A stretch of DNA of 64,000 nucleotides from contig LSAX01000002.1 in the NCBI GenBank assembly GCA_001557505.1, forward strand, positions 2,914,001-2,978,000, read 5' to 3'. The position numbers and the translations under genes are program-made. This DNA is from Reticulascus tulasneorum (taxonomy: Eukaryota > Ascomycota > Sordariomycetes > Glomerellales > Reticulascaceae). The notes below the pieces were generated by a model. The model did not search any database, had not been told where the DNA came from, and saw only the letters and a program-made list of their open reading frames with translations. Numbering within the stretch: the first letter of the stretch is position 1; each line of letters opens with the position of its first letter. This document shows positions 11,454 to 23,296 of this stretch, one piece after another.

Positions 11454-13822
11454 CTAAGCCTTCGTCTTGTTTTGTCCGGAGAATCCATTGGAGATCAGTC
11501 CTCGGCCCACTTGAATTGTTTCAGCCATACCGCGTTGACGTTGCCAAAACCTGTTCTTCCATTAGCTCCATCCCAACCACTGAATATAGGGTTGCACTCA
11601 CGCTTCCTCGGGGCTGCCCTGCCCCTTAACAGAGCCCTGGCGAGCTTCCTCCTCCAAAGCTGCTCGCGTGATCTTTTCGCTCGCCGCAATTCCGGGGGTG
11701 GCGGCTTTCTCATAGATATCTTGACCGAGGTTCTCCTGAAGAAGTCTCTTCTTCATCAAGAATCGCTCCTTCCTCTCCTTCTGAAGGCCGGGGCTATCCA
11801 GTTTGGTCATAACATGACGGACAGCCAACTGGACGATTAGATAGAAATGCTCAGCAAGAAGGACGCTGAGAAGAACACCCCAGCCCTTGATGTTGGATGG
11901 AGAACCAGCCGGCCCGTCTGGGTCACCGCTGCAGAGGAAAACGATGGATGCGCTGGTGAGACTGCCGAGCCACGAGAGGAAACCGAGCGCATTGAGCCAT
12001 GGTCCGATGGAGTCCGCTCTCCATGGAATTGGCCGCTTGCTGCTGATGGCGATCTTGATAGCATCTGATCTCAGCTCGATCCAGTTGTTGATCAAGAAAA
12101 ATAGAGGAGTCAACGGCCAAGCCACGGAGAAGAGCGAAAGATACCCAAACTGGATAACCATCTCACGGTAGTCTCCAGTCACATCATATACCTCGAGTTC
12201 TGCCTCGTTTCGTACTCGTTCCAGGAAGTCTTTCTCCTCCTGGGGATCCTTCGCTTTGACTGCTTCGCCATTCTTTACTGCCATATCCTCCTGTACCGCC
12301 TTGACCTTGCGGAATACCTTTCGCTTGACGTAAGGCACCACCACTTCCGTTGCGAAGTTTACAACCTGTGCGGTGACGGTAAAGAAGAACATCTGCTTGC
12401 TGATCCGGTTAGGGTTGATCGTGAACTCTTGGGTCGCGAGCTCCTTCTCGCCAGGCGTGAGCTTCTGGGCTGCGGCTCTCCAGAAGTCGAGGTACGGGAC
12501 CAGGAGATTCCCGAAAGGGATGTAGACGAATGCAGTAAAGAAAAGGGGCATGTATGAAGTTATGAAGTTGAGCACAAATTGCTTCTGCACGAGGGCGGCG
12601 TGGTGCGTGTCAAGAGTTTCGTAGTTCTCCATCTGGTTCAACTTCTCTGCAAACTTGGTGAGGATTGCCGAGAACGTAGGGGTCAACACAACAAGCAGCA
12701 CGGTGGGGAGGAACGTGAGATACTGCTTGAAGGGACCTTGGTAGACCTCGTTGATGAATATCTCTAGGGAGTTGCAGGTGACAATCAGCCCTCCGAGGGC
12801 TACGATACAAGACGCCGCAAACGGAATCTGGAGAAGCTGGGTCTGGAGGCGCTTGAAGGGCGAATAAACCTTGATAGCTTCTCCGGTAACGGGATCTTCG
12901 GCCTCGTGGTCAAACTGGAACTGCGGACGCGGGTGCTGGATGTTGGAGACCCCACGAACACCCCACTGGACCGCGAGATCGATCTCCTTCTTCTTCCAAT
13001 ATTCGAAGAAGACCACGGACCACAGACAGTTGCCGAGGGCGTAAAGCCAGGAGAACTGCCCGAGAAACATCCAAGCGGCGAACCCAAATGCGGCCGGGAA
13101 CACCATAAAGGTGAAGTAGGACTGGATGAAGGCGAAGTAGAAGGCCACATTCTCGCCGAACTTGTTTCGAATCTCGTCTAGATCCGACTCACTAATAAGA
13201 TAATTGGTGCCCATCTTCTTGATCCAGTGACTATTGAAAGCATGGTCGTGGAGCGGGAAGACCGACGCGACGTATTTCCAGGGGGCAGCCCCGGGGGTAA
13301 CCCCGGCACCGCCCTCATTCTTCGGCTTGGTGATAAGCAGGTATACCAGTCTCAGGCGCTCGGCCTCAGATACTGATTCTGCTTTGAGAGATTGCGAAAG
13401 GTCATTGTCGGGGCCCACGGTTCGAGCGCCGTGCAGCCAGTCCTGCAAGCGGGACCGGTAGACTTGGTCGCTTAGGAGCTTGTCGGAAGCGATCTTGACG
13501 AAGATCAGCAGGGAAGACTTGTCGCCATTGCGGACCTCTGCAGCCAGGCCGACGTGTGTGAGAGCCTCAATGAGCTGGACGTAGCCTGCTTCTGCTTCGG
13601 TTCGTTCTATGGCGGCCCTCGTTAGTCTTGACTCGAACTGTGCATCTTGTCGCTCACGGCAGACATACCTTCTGCAGGGATCTTGTAGTGAATCACAAAG
13701 TCAACACTACGGTGCAGCAATTAGCATGAAGAATTCCCTGGATCAAAACAGGAATCTTACTTGAAGTTCGAGTCCAATCCCGCACGATCCTTGTTGCCAA
13801 CCAGGCTCCTAAGACTCGCCAT
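11454..13822 (-). CDS. TMEM16/anoctamin family protein (probable Ca2+-activated lipid scramblase)
   Basis: Polytopic membrane protein. The characterised fungal members (nhTMEM16, afTMEM16) are Ca2+-activated phospholipid scramblases with ion-channel activity; IST2 is the yeast relative. Four exons: 13822-13761, 13706-13669, 13606-11602 and 11550-11454, giving 733 aa, close to the 735 aa of the Nectria protein. The cytosolic N-domain (about 1-160) includes VDFVIHYKIPAE and NEGGAGVTP. About ten hydrophobic segments follow, with family landmarks FGENVAFYFAF, SVVFFEYWKKKEIDLAVQWG, QFVLNFITSYMPLFFTAFVY, GDYREMVIQFGY and WPLTPLFFLINNWIELRSDA. The end is a helical tail with LDSPGLQKERKERF and FWQRQRGMAETI. 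It probably acts at the plasma membrane or ER-plasma membrane contacts. It is divergent from the metallophosphoesterase gene. Confidence 0.95.
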
Positions 13823-14492
13823 AGCTTCTTCAGATCCAATGTCGAGATGCTAAGAGCTTCAAGGGCAGGACGTATGTCGGGGGAAGAATGTTGGTCAGAA
13901 ATCGTCTCGAAACTGAAAAGAGGAAAGCCGCAGCGGTCCAGACTTTTATCTGTGCTGCAAGATGCAAGATACCCTGTTTGCGGCACACGCACGTCGTGGG
14001 TTCGGGACGGACGAGAGTTAATGACGCTTCAAGTCTCGCCTTGGCAGTTGAGAAGTTGGAGAATGGCGGGGGGGGGTGGTGGAGAGCTCAGCTTGGGAGA
14101 GACGAACAACAACGTCACCACGCAGCTTCCAGGGAATAAGTTCAAAAGCTGTCCCAGCTAAGGTGCGGCAGAGTGGTCCGTGCTGGCCCGGCAGGCGATG
14201 AGACGGCTGGGGATCTGGGAACAATCCTAGTCTCATTACTACGTAGGAGACCCCCTGGGCAAGCGGATAATTACAGGGGAGTTAATTACAACGTAGGGCG
14301 GTCTGCCCACCTTATGTAATTGACCTTACTCGCTGATGGACTTCCGCCGTGGCACCAGCTGCACCAAGAACCAGGAGCAGCTTCAACCGCACCTCAACGA
14401 CACATAAATGTGTTTCTTGTGATTGACGTGTTTGAAGTGCTTTCGTGGGTAGGTACTGTGACCACTCAGATCGCAGGCCGAAGTATTAGAAG
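13823..14492. promoter_or_regulatory. divergent intergenic region, TMEM16 / metallophosphoesterase
   Basis: Both flanking genes start here and read outward across 670 bp. A short G-rich tract lies at about 14068-14078. No other gene supported. Confidence 0.5.
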
Positions 14493-15578
14493 ATGGGAAT
14501 GCTCGTTAAACTCGGCCTCCGCCGACGGAGTCATTGGGAGCCGCCCAAGCTCTTAGACACCCTCCTCACATCCCCCCTCTGCGCCCTCACGACGCTCATC
14601 TACAACCTCATCCTCCTCCTCCGCGGACGCCCCTTTCACCCCCCGCCCAACAAGCCCGCCATCCGCGTCGTCTGCATCTCCGACACGCACGACCACATCG
14701 TGCCCGTGCCGCCCGGCGACCTGCTCATCCACGCCGGGGACCTGACTAACAGCGGCACCATCGCCGACATCCAGAAGCAGCTGGACTGGCTGGGCTCGCT
14801 CCCCCACTCCCAAAAGGTGATGGTCTGCGGGAACCACGACTCTTTCTTTGACCCGTCGTCGAGGAAGCAGGAGGATCGGGGCTCGGGCAAGAAGCTGCAA
14901 TTTAAAGGAGTGCGTTACCTCCGGCACGAGTCGGTGACGCTGGAGTTTGAGGGTGAGAGGCGGTTGAAGATTTATGGAGCACCGGATATCCCTCTTTGCG
15001 GAGGCCCAGATAACGCGTAGGTTTACTCATTTTCTCACTCATTTGTCGTCAGATGTCATATTGACCTCTGCACTGTAGCTTTCAATACCTGCCAGATTCA
15101 CCGCCTTGGGAGAACAAAATCCCCATTGACATTGACATTCTCATAACTCACGCCCCACCTGTAAGATTCCTCCCAATCTCACTCATATTCCCCCCTTCTC
15201 ACATCCCAGAAACATCACATGGATCTCAACCTCGGCTGCCCTAGCCTCCTCAAGGAAGTCTGGCGCGTGCGGCCCAAGCTGCACGTCTTCGGCCACGTCC
15301 ATTGGGGCCACGGGCGGCAGGCCGTGCACTTCGACGACTGCCAGAGGGCATACGAGTCGTTGATGTCGCGTCCGAAGCACGGGCTCTTCTGGGATTTGGT
15401 TCCCAACCGCGGCTGGGTCGATGCGTTGCAGGTACTCCTCTACGGCGTACAAGGCGTCACTTGGAAATGGCTGATGCTTGGCCCGGGGGGGAACACGAGC
15501 AGCCTGATGGTCAATGCGGCGCAGATGTATGGAAACACGGGCAAGATGGGGAACAAGGCTGAAGTAGTTGATATATGA
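14493..15578 (+). CDS. calcineurin-like metallophosphoesterase, membrane-anchored
   Basis: Putative phosphoesterase of the MPPED/UPF0046-like group; substrate unknown. Three exons: 14493-15016, 15079-15160 and 15210-15578, giving 324 aa. A hydrophobic stretch at about residues 22-46 (LTSPLCALTTLIYNLILLL) is a likely N-terminal membrane anchor. The metal-binding motifs appear in the standard order: CISDTHDH, HAGDLTN, VCGNHD, LITHAPP and FGHVHWGHG, so all ligands of a two-metal centre are in place. The intron before KHHMDLNLGCP splits the conserved THAPP..H region and joins cleanly. The 3' end converges on the GH16 gene with only 104 bp between stop codons. Confidence 0.9.
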
Positions 15579-15682
15579 ATATGGGCTCCTAGCGGATGGG
15601 ATAGATGTAATACGTGGATCGACTGTAAGTCAAAATACCTGATAGCCTGACAGACACCGTAACGCCACAGTTATTTACAATA

Positions 15683-18013
15683 TTAGAGCATCATCATAGC
15701 AGAGAAATGCAACAGCACGACGCCAAAGGAAAACAAAACGCCAAGGCCCAGCAAGTCAGGGGTGCTGCTCACTTGGACATGGGAAGGCTTGCCGTGCTTT
15801 CCCTCGTTGGGCTTCCCCCCGTCATGTTTCCCCCCGTCAGGCTTGCCATCGTGGCCCTCGTGCGCCGCATGTGTGGGCTCGCCATACCAGTCCGCGTGCG
15901 TGGCATCAATGATCGGCACCGTAAGCGTCACCTCGTGTTCGCCATCGTGCCCACACGCATCGCACTTCTCGACATAGGTCTTCATTGGGACGGGCATCGG
16001 CTCTGGCGACTTGTGTCGGCAGTAATCGCAGTAAGTGATCGTCTCCGAGGCGCAGTACTCCACTTCAATCAGCGACGCCGGATCCGTGGGACAGACGGTG
16101 GTGTATGTAACGGTCACTGCCACAACCGTGACAATTCCTTCGGGGCTGCCTAGAGCAGGTGCTGGTGGCGGCACCTCGTCGGTGATGGCGGCGTAGACGC
16201 TGAGGAGGAAGTTCGCCGGCGCATCCCGGCGACGGAACCGCGGCAGTGTCGCGTTGTTTGGCGTCGTGCCGGTGTAGCCGTCTACCAAGCCGCCGCAGAA
16301 CTCCAGCGGATTACCGGGACATGATATATCGCATTGGCCACGGTTGGAGATGGCCCTGGTATTTCCATCCAGACTGTCTGCACAGTAGCACTGCCTATAG
16401 CAAAGCGTGAGTAAACATCGGAGGAAAGTGGAATTCTGTCAAGACACGTACTTGTCTTGGACGCCAGCGTATTTCCGAGACGAGCAGGACACGACGCATT
16501 TCTCCAGTGTCATACTGGGGTCAGCAACCTCGGGGGTGAATGTCTTGAATCCCGTATCGGATCCAAAGCACCCAAGGAATGCAAATCTACCAATGGTGGC
16601 GGGACCGCGGTAGTCATCGGCAGGGCTTTGTGGACCTGCAGTCGGAGTATTCGTGGGTCTCGAGACCGGGCCTCCATCGGTGCGGGTATTTGGAAGCGCG
16701 ACGGTAATTGTTTGCGTTTTCGTCTGCTTGATAGTCGTAGTCGTTGTTTTGCCGTCGTTGCTGCGGACTGGCAATGCGTAAACGTCGATGTAGTTGACCT
16801 CCCAATATCTACCCCCGCGAATCAGCATGTTTCCATCATGAAGAGAAACGTCACATACGCGTTAGTGAATGCCTCAGGGTGCGACGCAACATATTGTGTG
16901 CAAGTCGGTGCCAGTTGGTTGCAAGTATCCTGTCTGCCCCAGATATTGCCAGCATAGTCACCGCAGAAGTTCTAGACGCCACTTGTTAGCCATCTGTTCC
17001 TACCACCAAGTTTCACTTTTGGCTCCCGTACAATCTGAATCGATAACCTCATGTTTCGGAAATACGTGTCGGGGTCGCAAGATTCTGTTCCAAAAATGGC
17101 TGTCGGTAATCCCCAGGTAGAGGGATCGGGCCTCTTCTGGACAATGTTCGTAGGGATGCTCTGCCGAGGGAAATGCCAGATCTTGATAGCTTCTGATGTC
17201 CATTCCATGGCATATACGCCGCCTCCCACGGCGTTGAACGTGTCTCCGTAGGTGGAACTGTCGGCAACATTAGGGACATAGCTGCAGCCAGCGTTGTTTG
17301 TGGACTATACGTATTTAGCATCGCTCGTCGGGTTTAGAGAAGACGAGGGCTATTATTCACTTACTCCCGGACTTTCACAGTCGAACGATATTGCCTCTCC
17401 CAGAGTCGGTGCCTGTGCGGATGACGGAACTAGGCAGCCCGGCGAGCTATTGCGAGTGAGAAGTCCATATCAACATGAAGGATAAACAAGACATACGTAT
17501 GCGCGGAAATCAGATTCCTTGTTGCCGTGTTCGCTCCTTCGATGATATCGATCTCGCCGTCTATCGGCCACTCAGGACCAAATGCCCAAACTATCCATGT
17601 TAGACTGCGGAAGGCTTAGTCTACAGACTAGTCAACTTACAAGCTGGCCACAAGCCACACACCGACGGTGGCATGTGCGAAAAGTCTCCAATAAACAGCC
17701 CATGGTTGAAGGCCTCTTTGCTTTCCAGCCGGATGCTGGGCCTGCCGCTTCCAGGAGTAGTCGGATATGTATTTGTGTGGTCAACGCCCAGCTTCACAGC
17801 TTGGCTTACGGGGTTGATAGAATAGAGCCCCTTGGTCAGCGCATCCTGCTGACTTTGGTATCTGATGCGTAGGAGACTTAGTGATGGGCTCGCATATAAT
17901 CCCCGGGGATACACTCACGATACAAAGCCGTTCGATGGATCAACACCGTTAAACCAGCTGAAGCCGGACACCAATGACGCTCCAAAGTAGGAGTGGGCGA
18001 GGCTATATGCCAT
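15683..18013 (-). CDS. GH16 beta-1,3(4)-glucanase-like protein with WSC domain and GPI-type tail
   Basis: Predicted cell-wall glucan hydrolase or transglycosylase. Eight exons: 18013-17919, 17861-17641, 17590-17497, 17446-17365, 17304-17032, 16971-16859, 16808-16452 and 16394-15683, giving 648 aa. The GH16 catalytic domain (about 4-300) holds VCGLWPAFWAFG and GEIDIIEG, the E-x-D-x-x-E catalytic motif with all acidic residues present, then GGGVYAMEWTSEAIKIWHFP. A Thr-rich linker and WSC domain (about 355-440) follow: FAFLGCFGSD, CVVSCSSRKYAGVQ, QCYCADSL and CDISCPGNPLEFCGG. A Cys-containing region and a His/Gly/Lys-rich stretch lead to a C-terminal hydrophobic segment ending in FSAMMML, consistent with GPI anchoring. 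Oddity: the start MAYSLAHSYFGASL begins inside the catalytic fold and gives no signal peptide. A further upstream exon may exist, but I could not find a convincing one. Confidence 0.88.
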
Positions 18014-18646
18014 GATCGGCGGTGAATAGAGGTTAGTTCAAATGAATGGAAGACCCAAAGAGACAAGAGTAACAGAGTTCAAAGATGTGCAGTGATGCTG
18101 GGCATTTAATAGGTTTGCTCCAAACCGCAGGTCCTAGACTAGCCACCGGGTCTGGAATGTAGACCGTCACTTAGGGAATGAGTTGTCCAACCACTCGTGA
18201 GAGCTAAGTAATCCGCAATTCTAAGCCCGAGTCAGATAAACGTGCGATATGTCAAATCAGGGCTGGCTGGACTCTTCCATTGGAGAGTCTCCAACATCCG
18301 AGCAACATGAGTTCAACCCAACGTTTGTGGTGATAGCCGTAAGGCCCGCCTTGTGGCATCATGGAGTTGACCAGCTCGGCAGCACTGAGGAGACTCAGAA
18401 GGTTGACATCCCAACCTAGCTTCCCACTCCCGACGGTCGATAGACGTACAATCACGCGTAAGCCAGAACTCTCCCATTCCAGGGAGTGGGGCGAAATTCC
18501 GTCTCAAATTTGATGCAATACTTATGCTCATTTCCAAAGGGGTATTGTGTCTAAGACCATTAACCGAACGCCATTTCCAAACTTCTCAAGTCCCAGTGAA
18601 TGCCGTCACCATATATGAAGTACATCCCTTCCCAAGTTTTAGTATC
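18014..18646. other. spacer upstream of the GH16 gene
   Basis: Promoter side of the minus-strand GH16 gene and 3' flank of PEX12. I searched it for a signal-peptide exon of the GH16 protein. The nearest upstream ATG (about 18106) meets a stop after eight codons with no donor site before it. Confidence 0.5.
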
Positions 18647-19924
18647 TTACACCATGACCCGTCTCAAACCTTCCGTGCCTCCCAAGACGCGTCGCCCAGT
18701 GACGGCGCATCTTCCCAGCCCACTCTCCCACTTCCCCGCCTTGTCGGCCATGAAGTCTTCCTGTTTTTGGTGCGTGCCTTCAACCCATCTGTGAATACAT
18801 GTGTAGCAATACACCACACCAGTCTGGCAGGCCGTGGGTGTCGTGATTTCGGTTTCGCAAATCGGGCATAATGCCGAGTCCTGTGGGCTTGGCACCGTGT
18901 ATATCGGCATCAGTGACGGAGTCGCAATCGGCGCGCTCTCAGATGACGGAACCTCTGCCTTCTTTTCACCACTCGACTTCTCGGCATCTGCTTTTGGGAG
19001 CGAGTCGCCCTTGCCGGCCAGACCTGAGACTACAGGTGGAGGCAGGTCTAGCGTCTCGGCCGCCTTGCGGGATAGCTGCTTGGCAAAATCCGATGCATGC
19101 CACCATTCCAGAAACTTGAGCGCAAAAATGCTCATGGGCAATACGAGTGACAGGCCCGAGAGCAGCCGGGGCCCCATCGTTCTCGGCGAGAAGAACGATG
19201 TCGGCCCGGGTGGGAAACCTTTCGTAGGCTTCTGCGTCAAGGCATCGATAGCCTGGTAATCCGCCGCAGCCATCCTCCGCACCCTCGTCCCAATTAACCA
19301 CATGAAAGGGTTATGATACTTGCTGTTGTCAAACAAGTATGCCAGATTGAAGGTCAGCAGCGCAAAATAGTAGGCCGCATTCACACTGGGGTAGATATTC
19401 CGCAGAAACCAGCGATAATAGTGTAAGAATCGCTGCCTCATCGTCGGATTCGCCGGCATCTGGGTATAGGCGGTGCCCAACAACGCTCTGGGGGCATTGA
19501 TTTCGTAACTCTCGTCCAGCTTCCGCTTCAAGTACGGCAGGCCCACCATAACTGCCAAGTTCTTCCACACATCGCGGCTCGAGAGTGCCAGCGTCTCCCT
19601 GACAAGACCTGGTGCGCTGATGCTGGCGCGAGGAATCTCGGCATGCAGGGCTTTCTCGCGCTTCAGCCCATAGAAGTTCTCGGTGAAGCTCCCGCCGCGG
19701 GTTTTGAGATAGTGGCGCTCGATGACGAGCATGCAGAGGGCGTACAGCTCATCGTAGGAGTTGAGAACGCGCAGAAGATACCGTGGGTAGCGTTGTGTTG
19801 CGACGGTGAGGAGGTATCGGATCGTCGGCGGGAGGAGAGAGTTGAGCTGCTGTTCGGAGAGCAGCTCGAACAAGGAGGGTTTCTGGTCGTCGAAGGAGCC
19901 CCGGAGGGCGGTTACGAACTCCAT
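18647..19924 (-). CDS. PEX12: peroxin-12, RING-type subunit of the peroxisomal ubiquitin ligase
   Basis: Peroxisomal membrane protein that with PEX2 and PEX10 forms the ubiquitin ligase recycling the PTS1 receptor PEX5. Single exon, 425 aa, within the fungal range. The N-terminal Pex2/Pex12 domain (about 20-300) includes [39 protein letters not shown] and [17 protein letters not shown], with hydrophobic segments at about 190-215 and 265-290. The C-terminal RING (about 355-415) has [30 protein letters not shown] and [10 protein letters not shown]. It lacks the full set of zinc ligands, as is normal for PEX12. The middle is low-complexity and charged. It is divergent from the thioesterase gene across 667 bp. 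Confidence 0.95.
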   Translation of the reverse strand: MEFVTALRGSFDDQKPSLFELLSEQQLNSLLPPTIRYLLTVATQRYPRYLLRVLNSYDELYALCMLVIERHYLKTRGGSFTENFYGLKREKALHAEIPRASISAPGLVRETLALSSRDVWKNLAVMVGLPYLKRKLDESYEINAPRALLGTAYTQMPANPTMRQRFLHYYRWFLRNIYPSVNAAYYFALLTFNLAYLFDNSKYHNPFMWLIGTRVRRMAAADYQAIDALTQKPTKGFPPGPTSFFSPRTMGPRLLSGLSLVLPMSIFALKFLEWWHASDFAKQLSRKAAETLDLPPPVVSGLAGKGDSLPKADAEKSSGEKKAEVPSSESAPIATPSLMPIYTVPSPQDSALCPICETEITTPTACQTGVVYCYTCIHRWVEGTHQKQEDFMADKAGKWESGLGRCAVTGRRVLGGTEGLRRVMV

Positions 19925-20591
19925 GGCGCGAGCTCATCAAGTGCTTCTCCCGACGTCGGTTTAGAGAAGGGTATGTTTAGTGGTTGGTCATCGTGTTGAA
20001 GGTTGGAGAAGAAGAAGCTGAAGCGGGCGGGCACTGGCTGTCAGAAGTTAATAATTAAGCTACGGGTTCGGGCATGTTTTTGCCGAGGCAAGTCGTTTGG
20101 CTCTCCCCGCGTAGTGTGAGGCGATTTGCTGCTAATCACGACCTAATTTAGTGGCCCGGGGCCGGGGTATTTGGAGCTGAGGCGGGGAAACCTCCAGTGA
20201 AGCTGGAAGAAAGCGCACTGGCATGCATACAGGTGATGGGTAGCTACACATCCACTCTTCATATCGCGTAGACTTTCGTGTACCATTTCTATATATCAAT
20301 CGAAAACCCTGGGCTCGAAGGCACGGCTTCCATCTCCAGCTGCAATCGTCGCTGCAAAAGCTCACAGCGACTCGTAACTCTCTTCCTGCGGAAGCGAAGT
20401 ATCTGGACTTCACAACCATCCCACCTCCGCCCAATTCGAAGCAGACACCAAAGAAATCTGCTACATGATTAAGTACCTCGGCAGCTCCAGACAATCCATC
20501 CACCCCGTCTTATAAACGGTGGAACACCCCCACCTCGATTTGAGACCTGTCAAACGCAAACCAACTTTTATATCCCATTGACAAAGGCGCA
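19925..20591. promoter_or_regulatory. divergent intergenic region, PEX12 / thioesterase
   Basis: Both genes read outward from this 667 bp stretch, which therefore must contain both promoters. No other gene is supported. Confidence 0.5.
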
Positions 20592-21286
20592 ATGGGGAAG
20601 AAGCACCTATCCGAGGCCGCCTCGGGAGACGGCCTCGCGGAAAAGAGCCTCCATTTCAATGGCACTTTTGAGCAAAGGATAGGAGAGTGGCTGAACCCTA
20701 CTGTCGTTGAGAACGGAGGTCTAAAGCAGGGTGTAAGTCCGCGATGTTTCTCACCTTATCACCTCACCCTGTTTCATCCTGTCATGCCCCGTTACACCCC
20801 AGATACAAGACAAGCCCCATCACCCTGTCGAGAAGCACGCCTCTCAAGATTCGGAGTAGTCTCTAACATGTCCAGGACTGGATGTCAAATATAATCCCTC
20901 ACTTGACCCTTCACTCTCTAGACCCATCCCAGCCCCACCCCCGCATAACCTTCAGCTTCACCGTCCAGGCCGACCACTGCAACCGCCTGCGGAATCTCCA
21001 CGGCGGCTGCGCAGCCTCCCTCTTCGACTTTTGCACCACCATGCCGCTGCTGCTGGTCAACAGGCCTGACTTCTGGCGCACGCTCGGCGTCTCCCGCACG
21101 CTAAACGTCACGTATCTGCGTCCCGCTCCCGTTGGCGAGGAGTGTTTGGTAGAGTGCGAGATAGTGCAGATTGGCCAACGGCTGGCCACCCTGAAAGGGA
21201 CGCTGAGGCGGAAGAGCGATGGGCTGGTCATGATGCTTTGTGAGCATGGAAAGGTGAATATTGATAAGCCGGCGGGCAAGATTTAA
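20592..21286 (+). CDS. hotdog-fold (PaaI/ACOT13-like) acyl-CoA thioesterase family protein
   Basis: Likely hydrolyses an acyl-CoA thioester; substrate not evident. Two exons: 20592-20732 and 20876-21286, giving 183 aa. The hotdog core starts at about residue 65: ITFSFTVQADHCNRLRNLHG, then HGGCAASLFDFCTTMPLL (the HGG segment at the head of the central helix), then LNVTYLRPAPVGEECLVECE and a final strand EHGKVNI. The protein ends PAGKI, which is not a recognisable peroxisomal signal, so a peroxisomal role is not shown despite the shared promoter region with PEX12. The intron donor is chosen so that QGDWMSNIIP is in frame. The 3' end is convergent with the F-box gene, 130 bp away. Confidence 0.85.
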
Positions 21287-21416
21287 GCGAAGTACGTAAG
21301 AAAGATGATATAATTGCGAAGACTCCTTAGTATGGTACTGTGATGTACAGATAGAAATAGACAGTATTCAACAATAAGCAAGATACCCCATCCTGTCGCT
21401 CTTGATTAATCCCATT

Positions 21417-23296
21417 CTAATGGTTGTGGTGAGTGTGGTGGGTGTGGTAGAGAATTTCGATAATATCGATATCCGGCAATGTCAGAGCCACCAGGTCCTG
21501 CGCCACGGCCTCTCCCTCGTCTTCCTCGTCATCAATCTCCTCATCCTCTTCATCCTCAAACCCGTTCTCCCCGATCGTGAAGTCTGGGTCTTCCTCTTCG
21601 TCGCTACCAAAATCGACATCGAAACCATCCACGATCGGAAGGAAATCATTGAGACCGACCTGGTTGTCGTCGCCTCGAGGCTTTCGAGGATCGGAGATCT
21701 TCCAGAAAGCGGTCGGGCCTGCTGGTCCGTGTGGATCGTAGTCCCTTGTTGATTGTCAGTATCCATTCGGAGATCAGGTATGTTGATCCTCGACTTACGT
21801 GTCAAACCAGTTCCCGGCCACGCCTCGAGCGGACCTGACTCCGCCAATCTGAACTCCTTCACTTCGCCAGCGTTCTTGGCCGTTGAAGATGGAAAAAGTG
21901 GTCCATCGCACTTCACCCTCCTTGGTTAATCGGCACGTTCCTTTAACTGCCGATTAGTGAGAAATCTCCCTCAAAAGCGATGACTGGATACATACCCTTC
22001 AAGTCCGAGTTGGCATTCTCATCCCACGAATCATCTAGTGATCGGGATATGCCTTTGAAATGGACCACGGGTAACTCCTTGCCGTCGTCTTCCCCGGGCG
22101 GTTCAACAGCCGTCACATGAACTTTCATGATGATCAGGCGAGTTGCTTCTCCGACGTTAAACATTGGGCGTGGCACGTTTGCTGGTAGTGAATCTTCGAG
22201 CGGGAAGTTGTAGCTGAAGAAGTCATTGTAGTCCACGAAACAGACGACCTGGTCATTTTGTAAGTCATGGCGCGACAAGCGATATCGAGTGTTTTACTAA
22301 CCCGCAACCACGTCCCTGCAACTCCATACGGATCTTTCATATCCAACGTTGTCAAGTCCCGGTTGGGAGTGGGCATATAGCTCCCTGACCAAGACCCGAC
22401 GAACGGGGTGTCCCAAGAATTACTGAACGCCCTGGATGTGAGGTGCTGGTTTCGGATGTTGCTTCCCACCACAATCAAGATCGCCTCCACCTTCTCCCAA
22501 TCTACTCGGTCCGAGCCGTCGTCCAGAAAAGGGCCCCATCTCGTCCGCTCCGTGTATTGCCGCAGATCGTACACCTTGGAGCACGCAAACGGGTACATGC
22601 GTGACGATCTTGTCCTTCCGCAGTTCAATATTGGCCGGCCATAGAGGCAGTGGAGCTTGGCACTCTGCTGATGGATCTCCGACGGGATTTCGGAGAATCG
22701 AGGAGGGTGGACCTCGCCTCGTGCGCGCTCGAAGATGAAGGATCGGCAGAGAAATGCTTCGCGGTTACTCTCGTTGCGGAAGAGCCGGGCCAGGATGGTG
22801 GCGTTGCGAGAGGCAGCATGGGTTGTCGAGTGGCTGAGTTTCTCGCCCGTCGAGGAGGCGTTATTCAGCAGCTTGGTAACGGTGTTGTACACGAAGAGGA
22901 TCTCGTCTTTCTACATGGCTGTCAAAGTCCGGGTTCATGCCATCTTTGGCATATTGACTCACCTTGCTGTCCGCATTATCACGTGCGCAAACACGTTGAA
23001 GTCTCACGTAGTCATGAAGGTCCTGCTGCCAATCTATATTCGGCTTCTCCGGTCTGTCCTGCAGAAACAGTTAGTACGGGTATCGGATTGCAATTATCGA
23101 AAGCTCGAACCAGGTGAGTGAGGTAGATATCTCGACAGAGCCTCTGATTGCCCTTGACATAGTCGTTCAGGAATCGGCATGTGCGGGGTAGATTCGCGAG
23201 GTCGTCTGGGCTGAGCCATTGGAAGATATTGTGGATGATCTCGCTAGGGAGAAGAGTTAAATGCAGCATCTCAGCTGCTTCGTCTCGCTCTTCCAT
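21417..23296 (-). CDS. F-box protein with acidic, His-rich C-terminus
   Basis: Probable substrate receptor of an SCF ubiquitin ligase; target unknown. Six exons: 23296-23111, 23058-22963, 22910-22302, 22248-21996, 21940-21799 and 21744-21417, giving 537 aa. The F-box is near the N-terminus (about 12-58): LTLLPSEIIHNIFQWLSPDD, LPRTCRFLNDYV. The rest (about 90-460) has no repeat type I recognise, but WGPFLDDGSDRVDWEKVEAI, FVGSWSGSYMP and DPYGVAGTWLRVVCFVDYND look like a conserved globular domain shared by ascomycete F-box proteins. The last 80 residues are strongly acidic and end in YHTHHTHHNH. The start is the ATG of MEERDEAAEM; no ATG lies just upstream in frame. Confidence 0.87.

Noticed and set aside
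20132..20503. 123-codon minus-strand frame between PEX12 and the thioesterase
   Set aside because: Lies in the divergent promoter region and its translation has no domain or likely signal sequence.
20876..21286. Peroxisomal targeting signal on the thioesterase
   Set aside because: It ends in GKI, not a canonical PTS1, and no PTS2 is visible at the N-terminus.
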